In this document: positions 11,601-18,559 of the stretch, in pieces | Layout: each line of letters opens with the position of its first letter | Position numbering within the stretch: position 1 is the stretch's first letter | Assembly: GCA_023442465.1 (NCBI GenBank) | Contig: JAEZZQ010000043.1 | Coordinates: 186,001-250,000, forward strand | Origin: Bacillota bacterium | GTDB taxonomy: Bacteria > Bacillota > Clostridia > Lachnospirales > Lachnospiraceae | Length of the DNA stretch: 64,000 nucleotides | Direction of reading: 5' to 3' | Notes under the pieces: model-generated | Told to the model about the DNA's origin: nothing | What the model saw: the letters and a program-made list of their open reading frames with translations, nothing else | Database searches by the model: none | Position numbers and translations under genes: made by a program

Positions 11601-12405
11601 TTTTGGCATCCAATTCGCCGGTAACAGAGACCGTGATTGCCGAGTCTGCGAGGACAGCACCGTTTTCCTTTACTGCTGCCTCATCCGGCGCTTTCACGAT
11701 CTGTGCATCAGGTGTGTCTGCTTGTTCCTCATCGATCAGACAATAATAGGTCCCGTCCTGATCGGATTCGAAGTTTAGCTCTGCGCCATCTGACGTAAGC
11801 TGCGCCGCAAGCAAAGAAACCACCGGCGCAGCTTGTTCGCCCATGGCTGTTGTGAAATTCTCGGATACGATGGTGTCTTCCGGCCCGCCTTCTATTACCG
11901 TTATACCATACACCGTATATGCCGTGTTGCGCAAAAGGCCCCGTGTATCAATTGCTACCGGCAAACCTGCAGTTACCTTCACTGATTCAGATGCTTTCAG
12001 AGTATCCACGTCCGGTTTATCCTTTGCGGTTTCCTGTATGAGATAATATACTGTACCATCCTGATCGGAGGTAAACTCAAGCGTTGTCCCGCTGTCTGTA
12101 ATCGCACTTACGCCAATCACAAGTACAGGCAAAGCACTGCTGCCTGTGCTTGCACTTTCACCAGCCGCAGGCGCCGGCTCCACACTGCTGTCCGCGCCCA
12201 TGCTTTCACCGGCCGCAGGCGCCGGCTCCACACTGCTGTCCGCACTTGGGCTTTCATCAGCCGCTGATACCGGCCCTCCGCTGCTGCCCGTGCCTATGCT
12301 TGCCCCTTCAACCGCAAACACGTTCGCAGGAAGGGTATTCAATACCAGCAGAACAGCCATGCAAAGAAAAGCTGCTTTTTTCATTCTTTTTAATACTCGA
12401 TTCAT
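5626..12405 (-). CDS. Giant S-layer-homology (SLH) surface protein with GLUG and Ig-like repeats
   Basis: A secreted, cell-wall-anchored protein of 2259 residues. I chose the ATG at 12405 (GAGGGG 8 bases upstream) because it gives a clean signal peptide ending about residue 31 (VFA). Next come a Ser/Ala/Pro/Glu linker with 16-residue repeats (about 45-95), GLUG-like glycine repeats (about 385-560), several Ig-like and fibronectin-like modules with recurring SYQW motifs (about 600-1600), and a chitobiase-C-like module (about 1700-1770). A repetitive linker follows, then three SLH domains (about 2031-2210), and finally a glucan/choline-binding-type repeat with WLYYKDGKLLTG. SLH domains bind pyruvylated wall polymers, so the N-terminal part is probably displayed. 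Ligand unknown; adhesion is plausible. It is probably co-transcribed with the tail-collar gene 51 bases upstream. Confidence 0.88.
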   Translation of the reverse strand: MNRVLKRMKKAAFLCMAVLLVLNTLPANVFAVEGASIGTGSSGGPVSAADESPSADSSVEPAPAAGESMGADSSVEPAPAAGESASTGSSALPVLVIGVSAITDSGTTLEFTSDQDGTVYYLIQETAKDKPDVDTLKASESVKVTAGLPVAIDTRGLLRNTAYTVYGITVIEGGPEDTIVSENFTTAMGEQAAPVVSLLAAQLTSDGAELNFESDQDGTYYCLIDEEQADTPDAQIVKAPDEAAVKENGAVLADSAITVSVTGELDAKKQYTAYLTVENENGMLSEVQSLPVTAPMMLRGIMAAGTPDTSWYNTSASSFEISTADQLAGLALLLTNADSSGVDNFSGKSIKLTNDIDLSAYQSGTGWVPIGNNPSFSGTFDGNGKTIRGLEISGAESGYSCGLFSSVANGTVKNLRLEEISIQLSENHISGGIAANLASGTIENCYVSGMVSVSGGLRIGGITGYASGGTVRNCVSTVNVSGQSYIGGIAGALNTSVENCYATGNITAIASGSNRAGGIAGNMGSSASIHNCAALNSTIIGSAANSGRIFGEKNGAAVTTNNYASSAMLVNGAAVAGGSADDKDGAPKSGAEWLTAVTWGSAGLNWDTAIWNISEGSLPSLQVFGAAAPPAIISITEQPASVTNAIAGSISGMLSVAAEVTPSGSLSYQWYQSTTDSNAGGTAISGANSSSFTIPVTLSAGTYYYFCEVSAGTSSARSNAARVNVSAVADTTAPVPGTAGTLQIASNFFSPERILVSWTKATDNVSGQTGLKYYVYRSAADNISTVQGCESNGTLQNYGGTSDIDSYSAAWPGAGTTYYFNVVVQDEAGNKAAYQPVLRNGIAFAGQPKAATLAVGYVSGSLSAAAVSSSGEIISYQWYHTVNDGYGSPDILDGETNASFTLPTSLAVGDHYYFCKAGIKGGSIWAYSDRAKVTVLSEATAPTITGPTSMTLEEGYAATSTGMYTVTGTEPIGTPVKAGDAKITWNDMTKKLDIAAGLTAGTYPVTLEASHPSGKKGTLNFTLTVNPSPVNSIAIKTSPSTLTYKEGDILNLNGLVVTLTKSDGNTEDVALADFGAKGIVADPANGDTLSGGTSTVTITISGKTANQPITVKYLSPVPGKPILAEKTVSSVTLQIMTGGATDARYRLGTEGTWQNSPSFTGLSPNTSYTFYAQYPETATHAESPISEGLTVITNKAALSGTVTIGGTPKYGEELSANTSALTSVPEIGASNLGVLSYQWKRSGMDITGANNALYTLEAADIGETITVVVTAANCEGAITSTGSGPVAKQQQAAPAAPTLYNKTADTVTLDTVLGMEYFKDGGTWQTSNAFDSLDPDTEYTFYMRLKGTATKEPSPASLPLIVKTHKAALSGTVIIGGTPKYGVLLLAVTTGLNTTPAIPDLGELSYQWKRDGSVIAGANSESYILSSVDIGKTITVAVTSANCEGNVTSAATAVVEKADGGTAPIVTGSYTGNGSTFTYTVNAITGAEYKLDSGIWQDSNVFTGIAPLSSHTFYARFRETVTQKAGEAGDTGVISFDRLNDRPAPALNYVVSEGDFPKTITVTEVPGAEYSFNGSSFSSARTYTSNHSENVTLSIRLAETDTHSVSATNSLSINTANKNQTAPDVFTLIYEGINDTSYTVTIPETAGAEYSFDGTSWSSTYTKTGCMPGETVTGYKRMAARPGYNASAAVSNSAALPMFRVKTPVASPNGGTFTGSQSITLFSQTEDAEIYYTTDGSMPTTGSTLYTASFSLVQTAAVKAIAVKAGMTDSKVLSVTFTKKSKNEGSSGDGSSSDGSATQNTATPSGKKPNQPVTAAASVMAATGVSGTASAAIPDKSVTDAIAKAQEEAKRQGKTANGISVELNVTIPRGATSLSVTLTSSSLNSLVSAGVSSLEINGSFIRVNLDRKALTEVRKQSSGSISITIAPQTKLSASAKAMTGTRPLYDITISGLKDGKTTAISTFNGGIVIIAIPYKPGKNEAAGCLYGVYMDASGKVTRIEGSAYDANAGAVLIPTGHLSVYGVGYTAPVQKFVDTGSHWAKDSIDYVAGRGLITGTFDMTFFPDNAMTRGMLVTALGRLAGVDTKLYPTNSFTDVKTDSDFRPYIEWAYKNGIIQGIGNQQFAPDRAITREEISLILQSYAKATGYTLPVTRDAVTYADASSIGSMYKTAVTAMQQAGIMMSGSGNKFNPRDDATRAEVSVMLHRYIKLSIDPSTAQGWALNDAGQWLYYKDGKLLTGTQTIDSVEYYFNADGIRGIGR
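12155..12298 (-). repeat. 48-bp coding tandem repeat, three units
   Basis: Units start at 12155, 12203 and 12251. The first two are nearly identical and the third is diverged. They encode a 16-residue Ser/Ala/Pro/Glu repeat (EPAPAAGES core) just after the signal peptide of the SLH protein, a likely length-variable linker. Confidence 0.85.
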
Positions 12406-12456
12406 TCCTTCATCCCCTCTGTCCTCTTCCTGTTCTTCAAGAAGAAACATCTGCTT

Positions 12457-12981
12457 TTATGACCGCGGCGGGTAATACCCATTGATGCAGATAATATAAT
12501 TAAGTGCCAGATACGGCTGAACATTTGCATGCGGTGCATTTTGCCCTTCTTTGCCAGTCGGTGATAATGTTGTATTTGCTCCTGCCTTGTAAATATTTAA
12601 TGCTTCGAACGAATTATCTGTCACTTTAGCCATAACAGCATTTGCTCCGGGAACGTTCGTTGATCCGTCTTCTGTACTTGCCGGGATTGGATGCGAATGC
12701 GCCGGCAACTGATTCGTAGTAAGTGTAACCGTTTCTGCACCTCCCGTTTGTGCCGTGGTATAGTTAGATGTTCCGGCACTCTGTCCTGCCCCCACAATGA
12801 CCCTTCCCGAAAGATTGGGGAGCATGAATGTAGTTCTGCCGTCACCGCCGTATTTGTTCCCGATAAGGGAATAAAGCGCCTGATATTGATTAATGTTTAA
12901 AGTCTGTCCTTTGCAAAAAAGCCAGCCCACCGGTTCAAAATCCATAGGCCATGCTAAAATTGTTCCAATAAATGCTTCCAT
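12457..12981 (-). CDS. Phage tail-collar domain protein (microcystin-dependent-protein type)
   Basis: 174 residues. The N-terminal half carries the tail-collar signature: GTILAWPMDFEPVGWLFCKG, then SLIGNKYGGDGRTTFMLPNL and GRVIVGAG. The C-terminal half has the family's HSHPIP and PYLALNYIICINGYYPP end. Stand-alone bacterial proteins of this type are common and are not by themselves evidence of a prophage; no other phage genes are nearby. The start has AAAGGAG 9 bases upstream. It sits between a small unknown gene and the SLH surface-protein gene in the same direction, so a surface or extracellular structural role is plausible, but the function is unknown. Confidence 0.8.
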   Translation of the reverse strand: MEAFIGTILAWPMDFEPVGWLFCKGQTLNINQYQALYSLIGNKYGGDGRTTFMLPNLSGRVIVGAGQSAGTSNYTTAQTGGAETVTLTTNQLPAHSHPIPASTEDGSTNVPGANAVMAKVTDNSFEALNIYKAGANTTLSPTGKEGQNAPHANVQPYLALNYIICINGYYPPRS

Positions 12982-13070
12982 TGTTCATTTCTCCTTTACA
13001 TAATTAAAATTTTCAGTGTCAAATTATCCAAATCGCTGAGAACACAATTCGGACACTCTCGTGAAACGAA

Positions 13071-13412
13071 TTATCTCTTGTTCTTCCGGCAGCACATCAG
13101 GCAGCAACGCAAACTCTTGACCACCGCAAGATAACTGTTTTCTTCTACCTCAACATAACCGACGACCCATTCAAGGGGGTTGACCCTGCTTCCTCTCGGA
13201 AGGATGGGCAGGTTACTGCCATTTTCCGTAATCAGAATATCGCCCTGATCCGGTGCACGGGCAAAGCCCCCGATTTCTCCGATTACATTGAAGTTTTTAT
13301 CCCGGTACTGTTCCGACATTGCCTTTCGGGTTACATATCGGATGACGCATCCACTGCGCGGCTCTACGAATATTCCGATTCGTCCTGTTTGCGGAACTAT
13401 CCGGTAAATCAT
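13071..13412 (-). CDS. Hypothetical protein, Cys-rich C-terminus
   Basis: 113 residues from the ATG at 13412, preferred over a GTG three codons upstream because GGAGG lies 8 bases before it. I do not recognise a family. The protein is soluble, rich in short beta-type segments (GRIGIFVEPRSGCVIRYV; GDILITENGSNLPILPRG), and ends in a CCLMCC cluster followed by basic residues. The Cys cluster could bind metal or be lipidated; this is speculation. It is first in a run of same-strand genes leading to the tail-collar and SLH genes, and paired direct repeats lie about 60 bases upstream. Confidence 0.6.
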   Translation of the reverse strand: MIYRIVPQTGRIGIFVEPRSGCVIRYVTRKAMSEQYRDKNFNVIGEIGGFARAPDQGDILITENGSNLPILPRGSRVNPLEWVVGYVEVEENSYLAVVKSLRCCLMCCRKNKR

Positions 13413-13474
13413 TTCCTTCACCTCCGATCACAAGATTCAGTATACATGCTGATTTTACCTTCTGCGGCCAATGG

Positions 13475-13506
13475 CGAAATTGACACCTCTAATGCCGAAA
13501 TTGACA
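13475..13506 (-). promoter_or_regulatory. Paired 11-bp direct repeats, candidate LytTR-type binding site
   Basis: TGTCAATTTCG occurs twice on the minus strand, at 13485-13475 and 13506-13496, with starts exactly 21 bases apart. LytTR regulators typically bind direct repeats spaced by two helical turns. The pair lies between a LytTR gene and the operon it could control. The pairing with that regulator is inferred. Confidence 0.45.
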
Positions 13507-13513
13507 AAAAAGT

Positions 13514-13538
13514 ACCCTGCCAAAGAATCTGGCAGGGT
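13514..13538 (-). terminator. Rho-independent terminator of the LytTR gene
   Basis: A perfect 9-bp stem ACCCTGCCA/TGGCAGGGT with a 7-base loop, followed on the minus strand by a T-rich run, 65 bases after the LytTR stop codon. Confidence 0.75.
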
Positions 13539-13602
13539 TTACCGGTATGATATATTTTAAATTTGCGTGCAATGAGAAATCATTTCGTTTTATACAATCC
13601 TT

Positions 13603-14328
13603 TTACAGCCGCTCTTCCTCCATACGGGAAAACAGGTATGCATAATACTGCTCTTTTACGTTCTTGCTATATTTCCTTGAAATGCTGATCATTATCTGCC
13701 CCGTTCGCACATAATTCTCTTTCATTTCGGTTACCTGAAGCAGATTGATCAGAAAGCTTTGGTGGCAGCGGATAAAGAATTGTCCCGGCAGCTCGTTCAG
13801 GATTGTCTCCAGCTTGCCATAGCACTGCAGGGTATTTCCATCACAAAAATGGAATAAAAGAAGCTTGTTCCTGCTTTCAATATAAAGAATATCGCGGCAG
13901 TCTATAGTATGTACGGAGCCCTTATACCGGATACTGATTTTATATCCGCTTTCTTTCCGGATTTCACCGAGCGCACGATCTAATACTGTATACAAACGTT
14001 CCTGATCAAAAGGCTTTTCCAGATAATTGTAGGCAAAAACCTCATACGCCTGCGGGTAATGCTCCCTGCTGGAGGAAAGAAATATGATCTTGAGGTCCTC
14101 CTTTTTGCTGCGTATCTCCTGCGCTGTCTTAATCCCATCCATTTCCGGCATGTAAATGTCCAAAAATAAAATATCTGCGGAAAAGCTATCCTCCTTCAAC
14201 TCATCCACCAGTGCTTTTCCGCTGGTAAAGGAAGTGATTTCAAATAAAGGATCATAGGCGCAGAGAGCTTTTGACAAGCGCATGATATCTTCCGCCCTAT
14301 CATCACAAATCGCTATTTGAACCGACAT
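13603..14328 (-). CDS. LytTR-family response regulator
   Basis: 241 residues. An N-terminal receiver domain (about 1-120) has the acidic pocket ICDD, the phospho-acceptor Asp in LFLDIYMPEMDG and the conserved Lys in YLEKPF. A C-terminal LytTR DNA-binding domain follows (about 140-235), with YIESRNK and the FIRCHQSFLINL motif. There is no adjacent histidine kinase, so it is an orphan or responds to a distant partner. It is transcribed towards the small-protein, tail-collar and SLH genes but is separated from them by a terminator, so it is a separate transcript that may act on the direct repeats at 13475-13506. Confidence 0.9.
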   Translation of the reverse strand: MSVQIAICDDRAEDIMRLSKALCAYDPLFEITSFTSGKALVDELKEDSFSADILFLDIYMPEMDGIKTAQEIRSKKEDLKIIFLSSSREHYPQAYEVFAYNYLEKPFDQERLYTVLDRALGEIRKESGYKISIRYKGSVHTIDCRDILYIESRNKLLLFHFCDGNTLQCYGKLETILNELPGQFFIRCHQSFLINLLQVTEMKENYVRTGQIMISISRKYSKNVKEQYYAYLFSRMEEERL

Positions 14329-14493
14329 ACCTCCACCCCCTCATACAAAATAATTGATATAATTATACCATATTCTTGAACGACTTCCAAATAGTTCCAA
14401 AACCCTTCCTTAGAATCCATTGCTATCTGATAAATCAGGGAGCTGGGACAGTTAGATATAATTTTCAAATATAATTAACGTAACAAATTTGAA

Positions 14494-14522
14494 TTGACAA
14501 ATTAACCCAATAAAAGTATTAT
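14494..14522 (+). promoter_or_regulatory. Promoter of the TetR-hydrolase operon
   Basis: TTGACA (14494-14499), a 17-base spacer, then TATTAT (14517-14522). The spacing is ideal for a housekeeping sigma factor, and the -10 overlaps the palindrome starting at 14521. Confidence 0.65.
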
Positions 14523-14542
14523 TGACTTAATATAAAGTCAAT
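14521..14542 (+). promoter_or_regulatory. Palindromic operator for the adjacent TetR
   Basis: ATTGACTT-6-AAGTCAAT is a perfect 8-bp inverted repeat at the expected transcription start, 19 bases before the TetR start codon. This is the typical place for self-repression. Confidence 0.65.
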
Positions 14543-14561
14543 ATTATTAGGAGGGATTTGT

Positions 14562-15266
14562 ATGCCGCGCAATTCGGAAAAAAACGCCCTTGTGCGAGAG
14601 GTTAGAAGAAAACAAATACTTGACGCTGCGCTTACTGTCTACATCCGTTTCGGATACCATGGAACTGATATGGATGCTGTCGCCGAACAGGCCGGGCTTG
14701 CAAAAGGTTTGCTTTATTATTACTACAAGACAAAAAAAGAACTGTTTGTAGAATTATACACATGGATGTACGAAGAATCCTATTCGTTCTCTGCCGCCCT
14801 ATTAGACAATGTTGAAAGGCGGAATCCAATCGAGCAGCTTATGTACTATACTTACGGAATGTTTGGAGTAAACCGGTCCGACCTGCGATTTATGCAGTTT
14901 AGTATGCGTGTACCTTTTGACGCCTATGCCATATTCGGGCCTGAAAAATGGGAAGAGGGAGCACAGAAATCGGATATGCACAGAAAGGCTCTGACAGCTA
15001 TAATAGAAAAAGGTATGGAACAAGGCTTAATTCCCGAGACAAATCCAGGCAGCGCTGCTAATAGTTTTTGGTCTGTTTTTGTTGCAAATGTCTTTGAGTA
15101 TTCGAAATTGATGATCGGAAATGAAGTTTCATATAAAAGTGATAATCAAGTTTTTAGAAATGTGGTTCAGTTTTGCTTTCAAGGGCTGGGAGTAGAATAT
15201 GATACATGGAATGCTTGTTTAGAAAAGGTGGTTGCTGAGAATAGTAAAAAGGAGGAAACTTTATGA
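14562..15266 (+). CDS. TetR/AcrR-family transcriptional regulator
   Basis: 234 residues, ATG with AGGAGGG 7 bases upstream. The N-terminal helix-turn-helix (about 15-60) reads ILDAALTVYIRFGYHGTDM, then AEQAGLAKGLLYYYYKTKKE, the classic TetR pattern. The ligand-binding C-terminal part is divergent. It overlaps the following alpha/beta hydrolase by 4 bases (ATGA), so the two form an operon in which the regulator probably controls both itself and the hydrolase through the palindrome at 14521-14542. The inducer is unknown. Confidence 0.9.
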   Translation: MPRNSEKNALVREVRRKQILDAALTVYIRFGYHGTDMDAVAEQAGLAKGLLYYYYKTKKELFVELYTWMYEESYSFSAALLDNVERRNPIEQLMYYTYGMFGVNRSDLRFMQFSMRVPFDAYAIFGPEKWEEGAQKSDMHRKALTAIIEKGMEQGLIPETNPGSAANSFWSVFVANVFEYSKLMIGNEVSYKSDNQVFRNVVQFCFQGLGVEYDTWNACLEKVVAENSKKEETL

Positions 15267-16138
15267 AAATTTATAGAAGCAAGAAAGCAGGAAAGCAAAT
15301 CCATGATACATACAATGAACTGCTTAACAGATGGAATGTAGATAAAGAAGAAAAAGATATAGCCGGTACCTATGGCAAAACCCATGTGATCACTTGCGGC
15401 GAAGAAGGAAAACCTCCGCTCGTACTCTTTCATGGTGTGGGCGATAATTCTGCCCTAATGTGGATTTACAATGCACAGGCACTTTCACGCCATTTTCATA
15501 TTATTGCGATCGATACTATTGGCGGATCGGGCAAAAGCCTGCCAAACGAGAATTACAATAAAGAGTTCGACGATGCAAAGTGGATTGATGAAGTACTATC
15601 GGAACTTGCACTCGATAAGGTATATATTGCCGGCGTGTCACATGGTGCCTTTCTGGCACAATATTACGCCCTGCACAGGCCCGAACGGACCGAAATGATT
15701 CTTTGCATGGCCGGTTCAGTCCCTGTCGGCAATTCCAGTCCCATGAAAACCATGATGAAAATATTTTTACCGGAAGCGTTATTCCCGACCGAACGGAATA
15801 CCATTAAACTTCTGAAAAAACTAAGCGGCGAAAACAGCAGCGTATTCACAGAAAATCCAATCATACTCGAGCATTATCGCGCTTTGTTGAAAGGATTTAA
15901 CAATATGGCGATGGCTTATCATAAAGTAGAGCCTTTTAGCGATGAGCAAGTTGTGTCTATACGCGATAAAGCTCTTTATCTTGTAGGAGATGAGGACCCG
16001 TTTGCCAAGTTAGGCGGAAAAAATGCTTTGATCCAGTATCGGATGAATGCAAAGTTTTATCCTGAAGCAGGTCATGGTATTAATCATGAAATTTCAGATA
16101 AAATCAATGACGAAATCATCCGTTATTTCTCTTCCTAG
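15263..16138 (+). CDS. Alpha/beta hydrolase
   Basis: 291 residues with the alpha/beta-hydrolase fold. The oxyanion region is LFHGVGDNSALM, the nucleophile elbow is GVSHG (Ser), the acid is probably the Asp in VGDEDPF, and the His is in PEAGHGINHE near the C-terminus. No signal peptide is seen, so it is probably cytoplasmic. The start overlaps the TetR stop and has GGAGG upstream. Substrate unknown; the pairing with TetR suggests response to a small toxic ester or similar compound, which is inference. Confidence 0.88.
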   Translation: MKIYRSKKAGKQIHDTYNELLNRWNVDKEEKDIAGTYGKTHVITCGEEGKPPLVLFHGVGDNSALMWIYNAQALSRHFHIIAIDTIGGSGKSLPNENYNKEFDDAKWIDEVLSELALDKVYIAGVSHGAFLAQYYALHRPERTEMILCMAGSVPVGNSSPMKTMMKIFLPEALFPTERNTIKLLKKLSGENSSVFTENPIILEHYRALLKGFNNMAMAYHKVEPFSDEQVVSIRDKALYLVGDEDPFAKLGGKNALIQYRMNAKFYPEAGHGINHEISDKINDEIIRYFSS

Positions 16139-16210
16139 TTGACTGAAACCATCGGTGCAATCGTCCTGCAAATAACCCGGCCAAATTTAGACAAGCAATA
16201 GGGCAGGTCT

Positions 16211-17497
16211 TCACATGGAGTAAAAACAGCTCAGCGTCTTTATCATAGCCTCAACGTCCCAGCTTCCTGCCGTCTCGTAAGCAGAGTGCATTGCAAGCTG
16301 GGCAAGGCCGATATCCACCGTGCTGACGGACACCTTTGCCGCCGAAATATTTCCAAGCGTAGAGCCGCCCGCTATATCGGAACGGTTCGCATAGGTCTGA
16401 AAGGGAACCTCCGCCCGTTTGCAAATATCCTTCATCACCGCTGCTGAAACTGCATCCGTCGTATACTTCTGGCTTCCGTGATACTTGATGACGATACCTC
16501 CATTTAAATAGGGCCGGTTGGTGGGATCCGCTTTTTCCGGATGGTTGGGATGCACTCCATGCGCGTTGTCCGCAGATATCATAAAACTATCCGCAAGCAG
16601 CCTGCAATAGTCGCTTTGGGTCAGAGACAGCGCTTCGCATATCCGCAGCAAGGTATCTTGAAGAAAGGTGGACGCAGCACCCTGTCTCGTCATGCTTCCC
16701 ACTTCTTCATTATCGAATACGATCATAAGATTTATATTTTCCTTCGACTTCGATGCGAGCATCGCCCGCATGGAAGCGTAGACGCACTCCAAGTCATCCA
16801 GTCTGGGAGCAGAGACGAACTCTCCTTCCGCACCTAAGATTCTTCCTGCTTCCCTGTTATATAAAAATAAATCGCTGCTTAAAACATCCTCCGCCTTCGC
16901 CCCTGCCTCCGCGGCAATCAGGCTCCGGAAGGAATTCCTGCTATCTATTCCTCCATACAACGGAAGCATATCCGTCTGCGCATTGTACTCCATACCCTTA
17001 TTGATATCCCGGTTCATATGGATTGCCATGTTGGGAATGATGAGCAAATCTCTGTCCACTGCTACTGTCCGGCTGACCAGCCTGCCATTTTCGGCTGCTA
17101 CTACCCTTCCGGCGACGGAAAGAGGCCGGTCCATCCAAGTTGACATAATCATTCCGCCATAAGGCTCTACGTTCAACTTTATATATTGTTCCTCCACCGC
17201 CATTTCCGGAATTTCCTTTATCTTAAAGCAGGGAGAATCGCTATGGGAGGCTATCATATGGATACCCTTTATCTCCTTCTCCGGTAACTGGAAGGCAATG
17301 AGAGAAGAACCATTTCTGTTTACATAATATTTTCCGCCTGCTGAAAGTTTCCATTTCTCATTTTCATTAATCGGAAGGTAACCCTCCTTCTTTAACTGCT
17401 CCTGCACGTTTTCCACCGCATGAAAGCAGGTAGGGCTTTCTTCTATAAACTTCAACATTTGATATACAGCGTCCATACACTTTCCATGTTTATCCAT
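16211..17497 (-). CDS. M18-family aminopeptidase
   Basis: 428 residues, the usual length for this dinuclear-zinc metallopeptidase family, which removes N-terminal residues from peptides in the cytoplasm. Metal and catalytic motifs are visible: ASHSDSPCFKIK near residue 85, FDNEEVGSMTRQGA in the middle, SADNAHGVHPNHPEK, and a C-terminal SDIAGGSTLG region and HSAYET. It is convergent with the alpha/beta hydrolase and probably monocistronic. M18 genes of this type are often called apeB. Confidence 0.92.
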   Translation of the reverse strand: MDKHGKCMDAVYQMLKFIEESPTCFHAVENVQEQLKKEGYLPINENEKWKLSAGGKYYVNRNGSSLIAFQLPEKEIKGIHMIASHSDSPCFKIKEIPEMAVEEQYIKLNVEPYGGMIMSTWMDRPLSVAGRVVAAENGRLVSRTVAVDRDLLIIPNMAIHMNRDINKGMEYNAQTDMLPLYGGIDSRNSFRSLIAAEAGAKAEDVLSSDLFLYNREAGRILGAEGEFVSAPRLDDLECVYASMRAMLASKSKENINLMIVFDNEEVGSMTRQGAASTFLQDTLLRICEALSLTQSDYCRLLADSFMISADNAHGVHPNHPEKADPTNRPYLNGGIVIKYHGSQKYTTDAVSAAVMKDICKRAEVPFQTYANRSDIAGGSTLGNISAAKVSVSTVDIGLAQLAMHSAYETAGSWDVEAMIKTLSCFYSM

Positions 17498-17577
17498 TAT
17501 GGCGTTTCCTCACATTTTCGAACTCTTTTATTTTTGTCCTTGTTTCAGCTTCCCACCTTATGTTTCAGCTTTTCGAT

Positions 17578-18471
17578 TTATATTTCCGTAACAAGCCCTT
17601 TTTCCATCAAAAAGGCCGGATCATAAGACAACTTCGCTTTTCGCAGTCCTTCGTCGCCCGTATCTTCTTCCCTATTGATATAACGGTATTCCGACGCCTC
17701 ATTCAGCACGAACTGTTGATTGATCATAGGATAAGCACCCTGAATATCGGCAAACGCCTTTTCGATATGAACTACGAACATATCCTCACCGCAGGGCTCT
17801 CCTAATGAAAATGCTACTACGCGTCCGCCCGCACGGATAAGTCCGCCCTTTAGCATCAGTGCTTCCCTTTCCTTAAGCGCATGCAGCGTCACACAAAACT
17901 CGTTGTGTTTGGGGCCTTTTTCCTCGCATCCGTTCTGGTTTCTCCATTCTTTAGCCATGGCAATGCACTCTTCCACGTTTTCATCGGTAATGCGCTCATA
18001 GCTCCAATCCGGATAGGCTTCTTTGAAGCGGTTGATATGATTTCGCTTTCCGTGCAGTTTTTTTCCTGCAAGAGAAATCAGGCGCTCCGATTCATAAACG
18101 TAATCCGCAGTATCTCTATTATACTCCACCTTGAATCTTCCCGGATATAATCTATCTAATTTCTCAAACTGCTTCGGCGATACCAAATGCAGCTTGAAGG
18201 GTGCATTGTTCTCTTTAAAATATTCCGTAAGAATATTTATTACCTTTTCAAGGTCTCCTTTTCCGAGAGGACAGCTTATGGATACCTCCGCCTCGTCAGA
18301 GATGAATACTAGCATATCCTCAACCACCGCATAGCGTATATTATAAAAAGGCGACCATAGCAGGTTATTCGCAAAGGTAAATTCACAGTTCCTTACCGGC
18401 TCCATGTCATAATAGCTTTGAATAATCTCTTCGTCTTCAGTTCCTATCTTTTTCCAATTAATTTCAATCAT
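17578..18471 (-). CDS. DUF2156 (phosphatidylglycerol lysyltransferase C-terminal-like) protein
   Basis: 297 residues from the ATG at 18471, with GAGGAAG just upstream; a longer frame exists but has no ribosome site. It resembles the stand-alone GNAT-fold DUF2156 proteins related to the catalytic half of MprF. Family-like segments are LAGKKLHGKRNHINRF, ITDENVEECIAMAKEW and VVHIEKAFADIQGAYPMINQ. There are no membrane helices. A role in aminoacyl transfer to lipid or peptide is possible from the family, but the substrate is unknown. Confidence 0.82.
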   Translation of the reverse strand: MIEINWKKIGTEDEEIIQSYYDMEPVRNCEFTFANNLLWSPFYNIRYAVVEDMLVFISDEAEVSISCPLGKGDLEKVINILTEYFKENNAPFKLHLVSPKQFEKLDRLYPGRFKVEYNRDTADYVYESERLISLAGKKLHGKRNHINRFKEAYPDWSYERITDENVEECIAMAKEWRNQNGCEEKGPKHNEFCVTLHALKEREALMLKGGLIRAGGRVVAFSLGEPCGEDMFVVHIEKAFADIQGAYPMINQQFVLNEASEYRYINREEDTGDEGLRKAKLSYDPAFLMEKGLVTEI

Positions 18472-18559
18472 AACTTCCTCTTTCACCAGATTTTTATCCG
18501 TTGTAATTATTTTCACTTTTTTCCCTAACAGTATACAGCTAATATATTTTTTTTACACC

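Noticed and set aside
6491..11746. Long plus-strand frames within the SLH gene
   Set aside because: They are shadows of a very long GC-richer gene; no ribosome sites and no family-like sequence.
12457..12981. Prophage
   Set aside because: Only a tail-collar domain protein is present; such genes occur alone in many bacteria.
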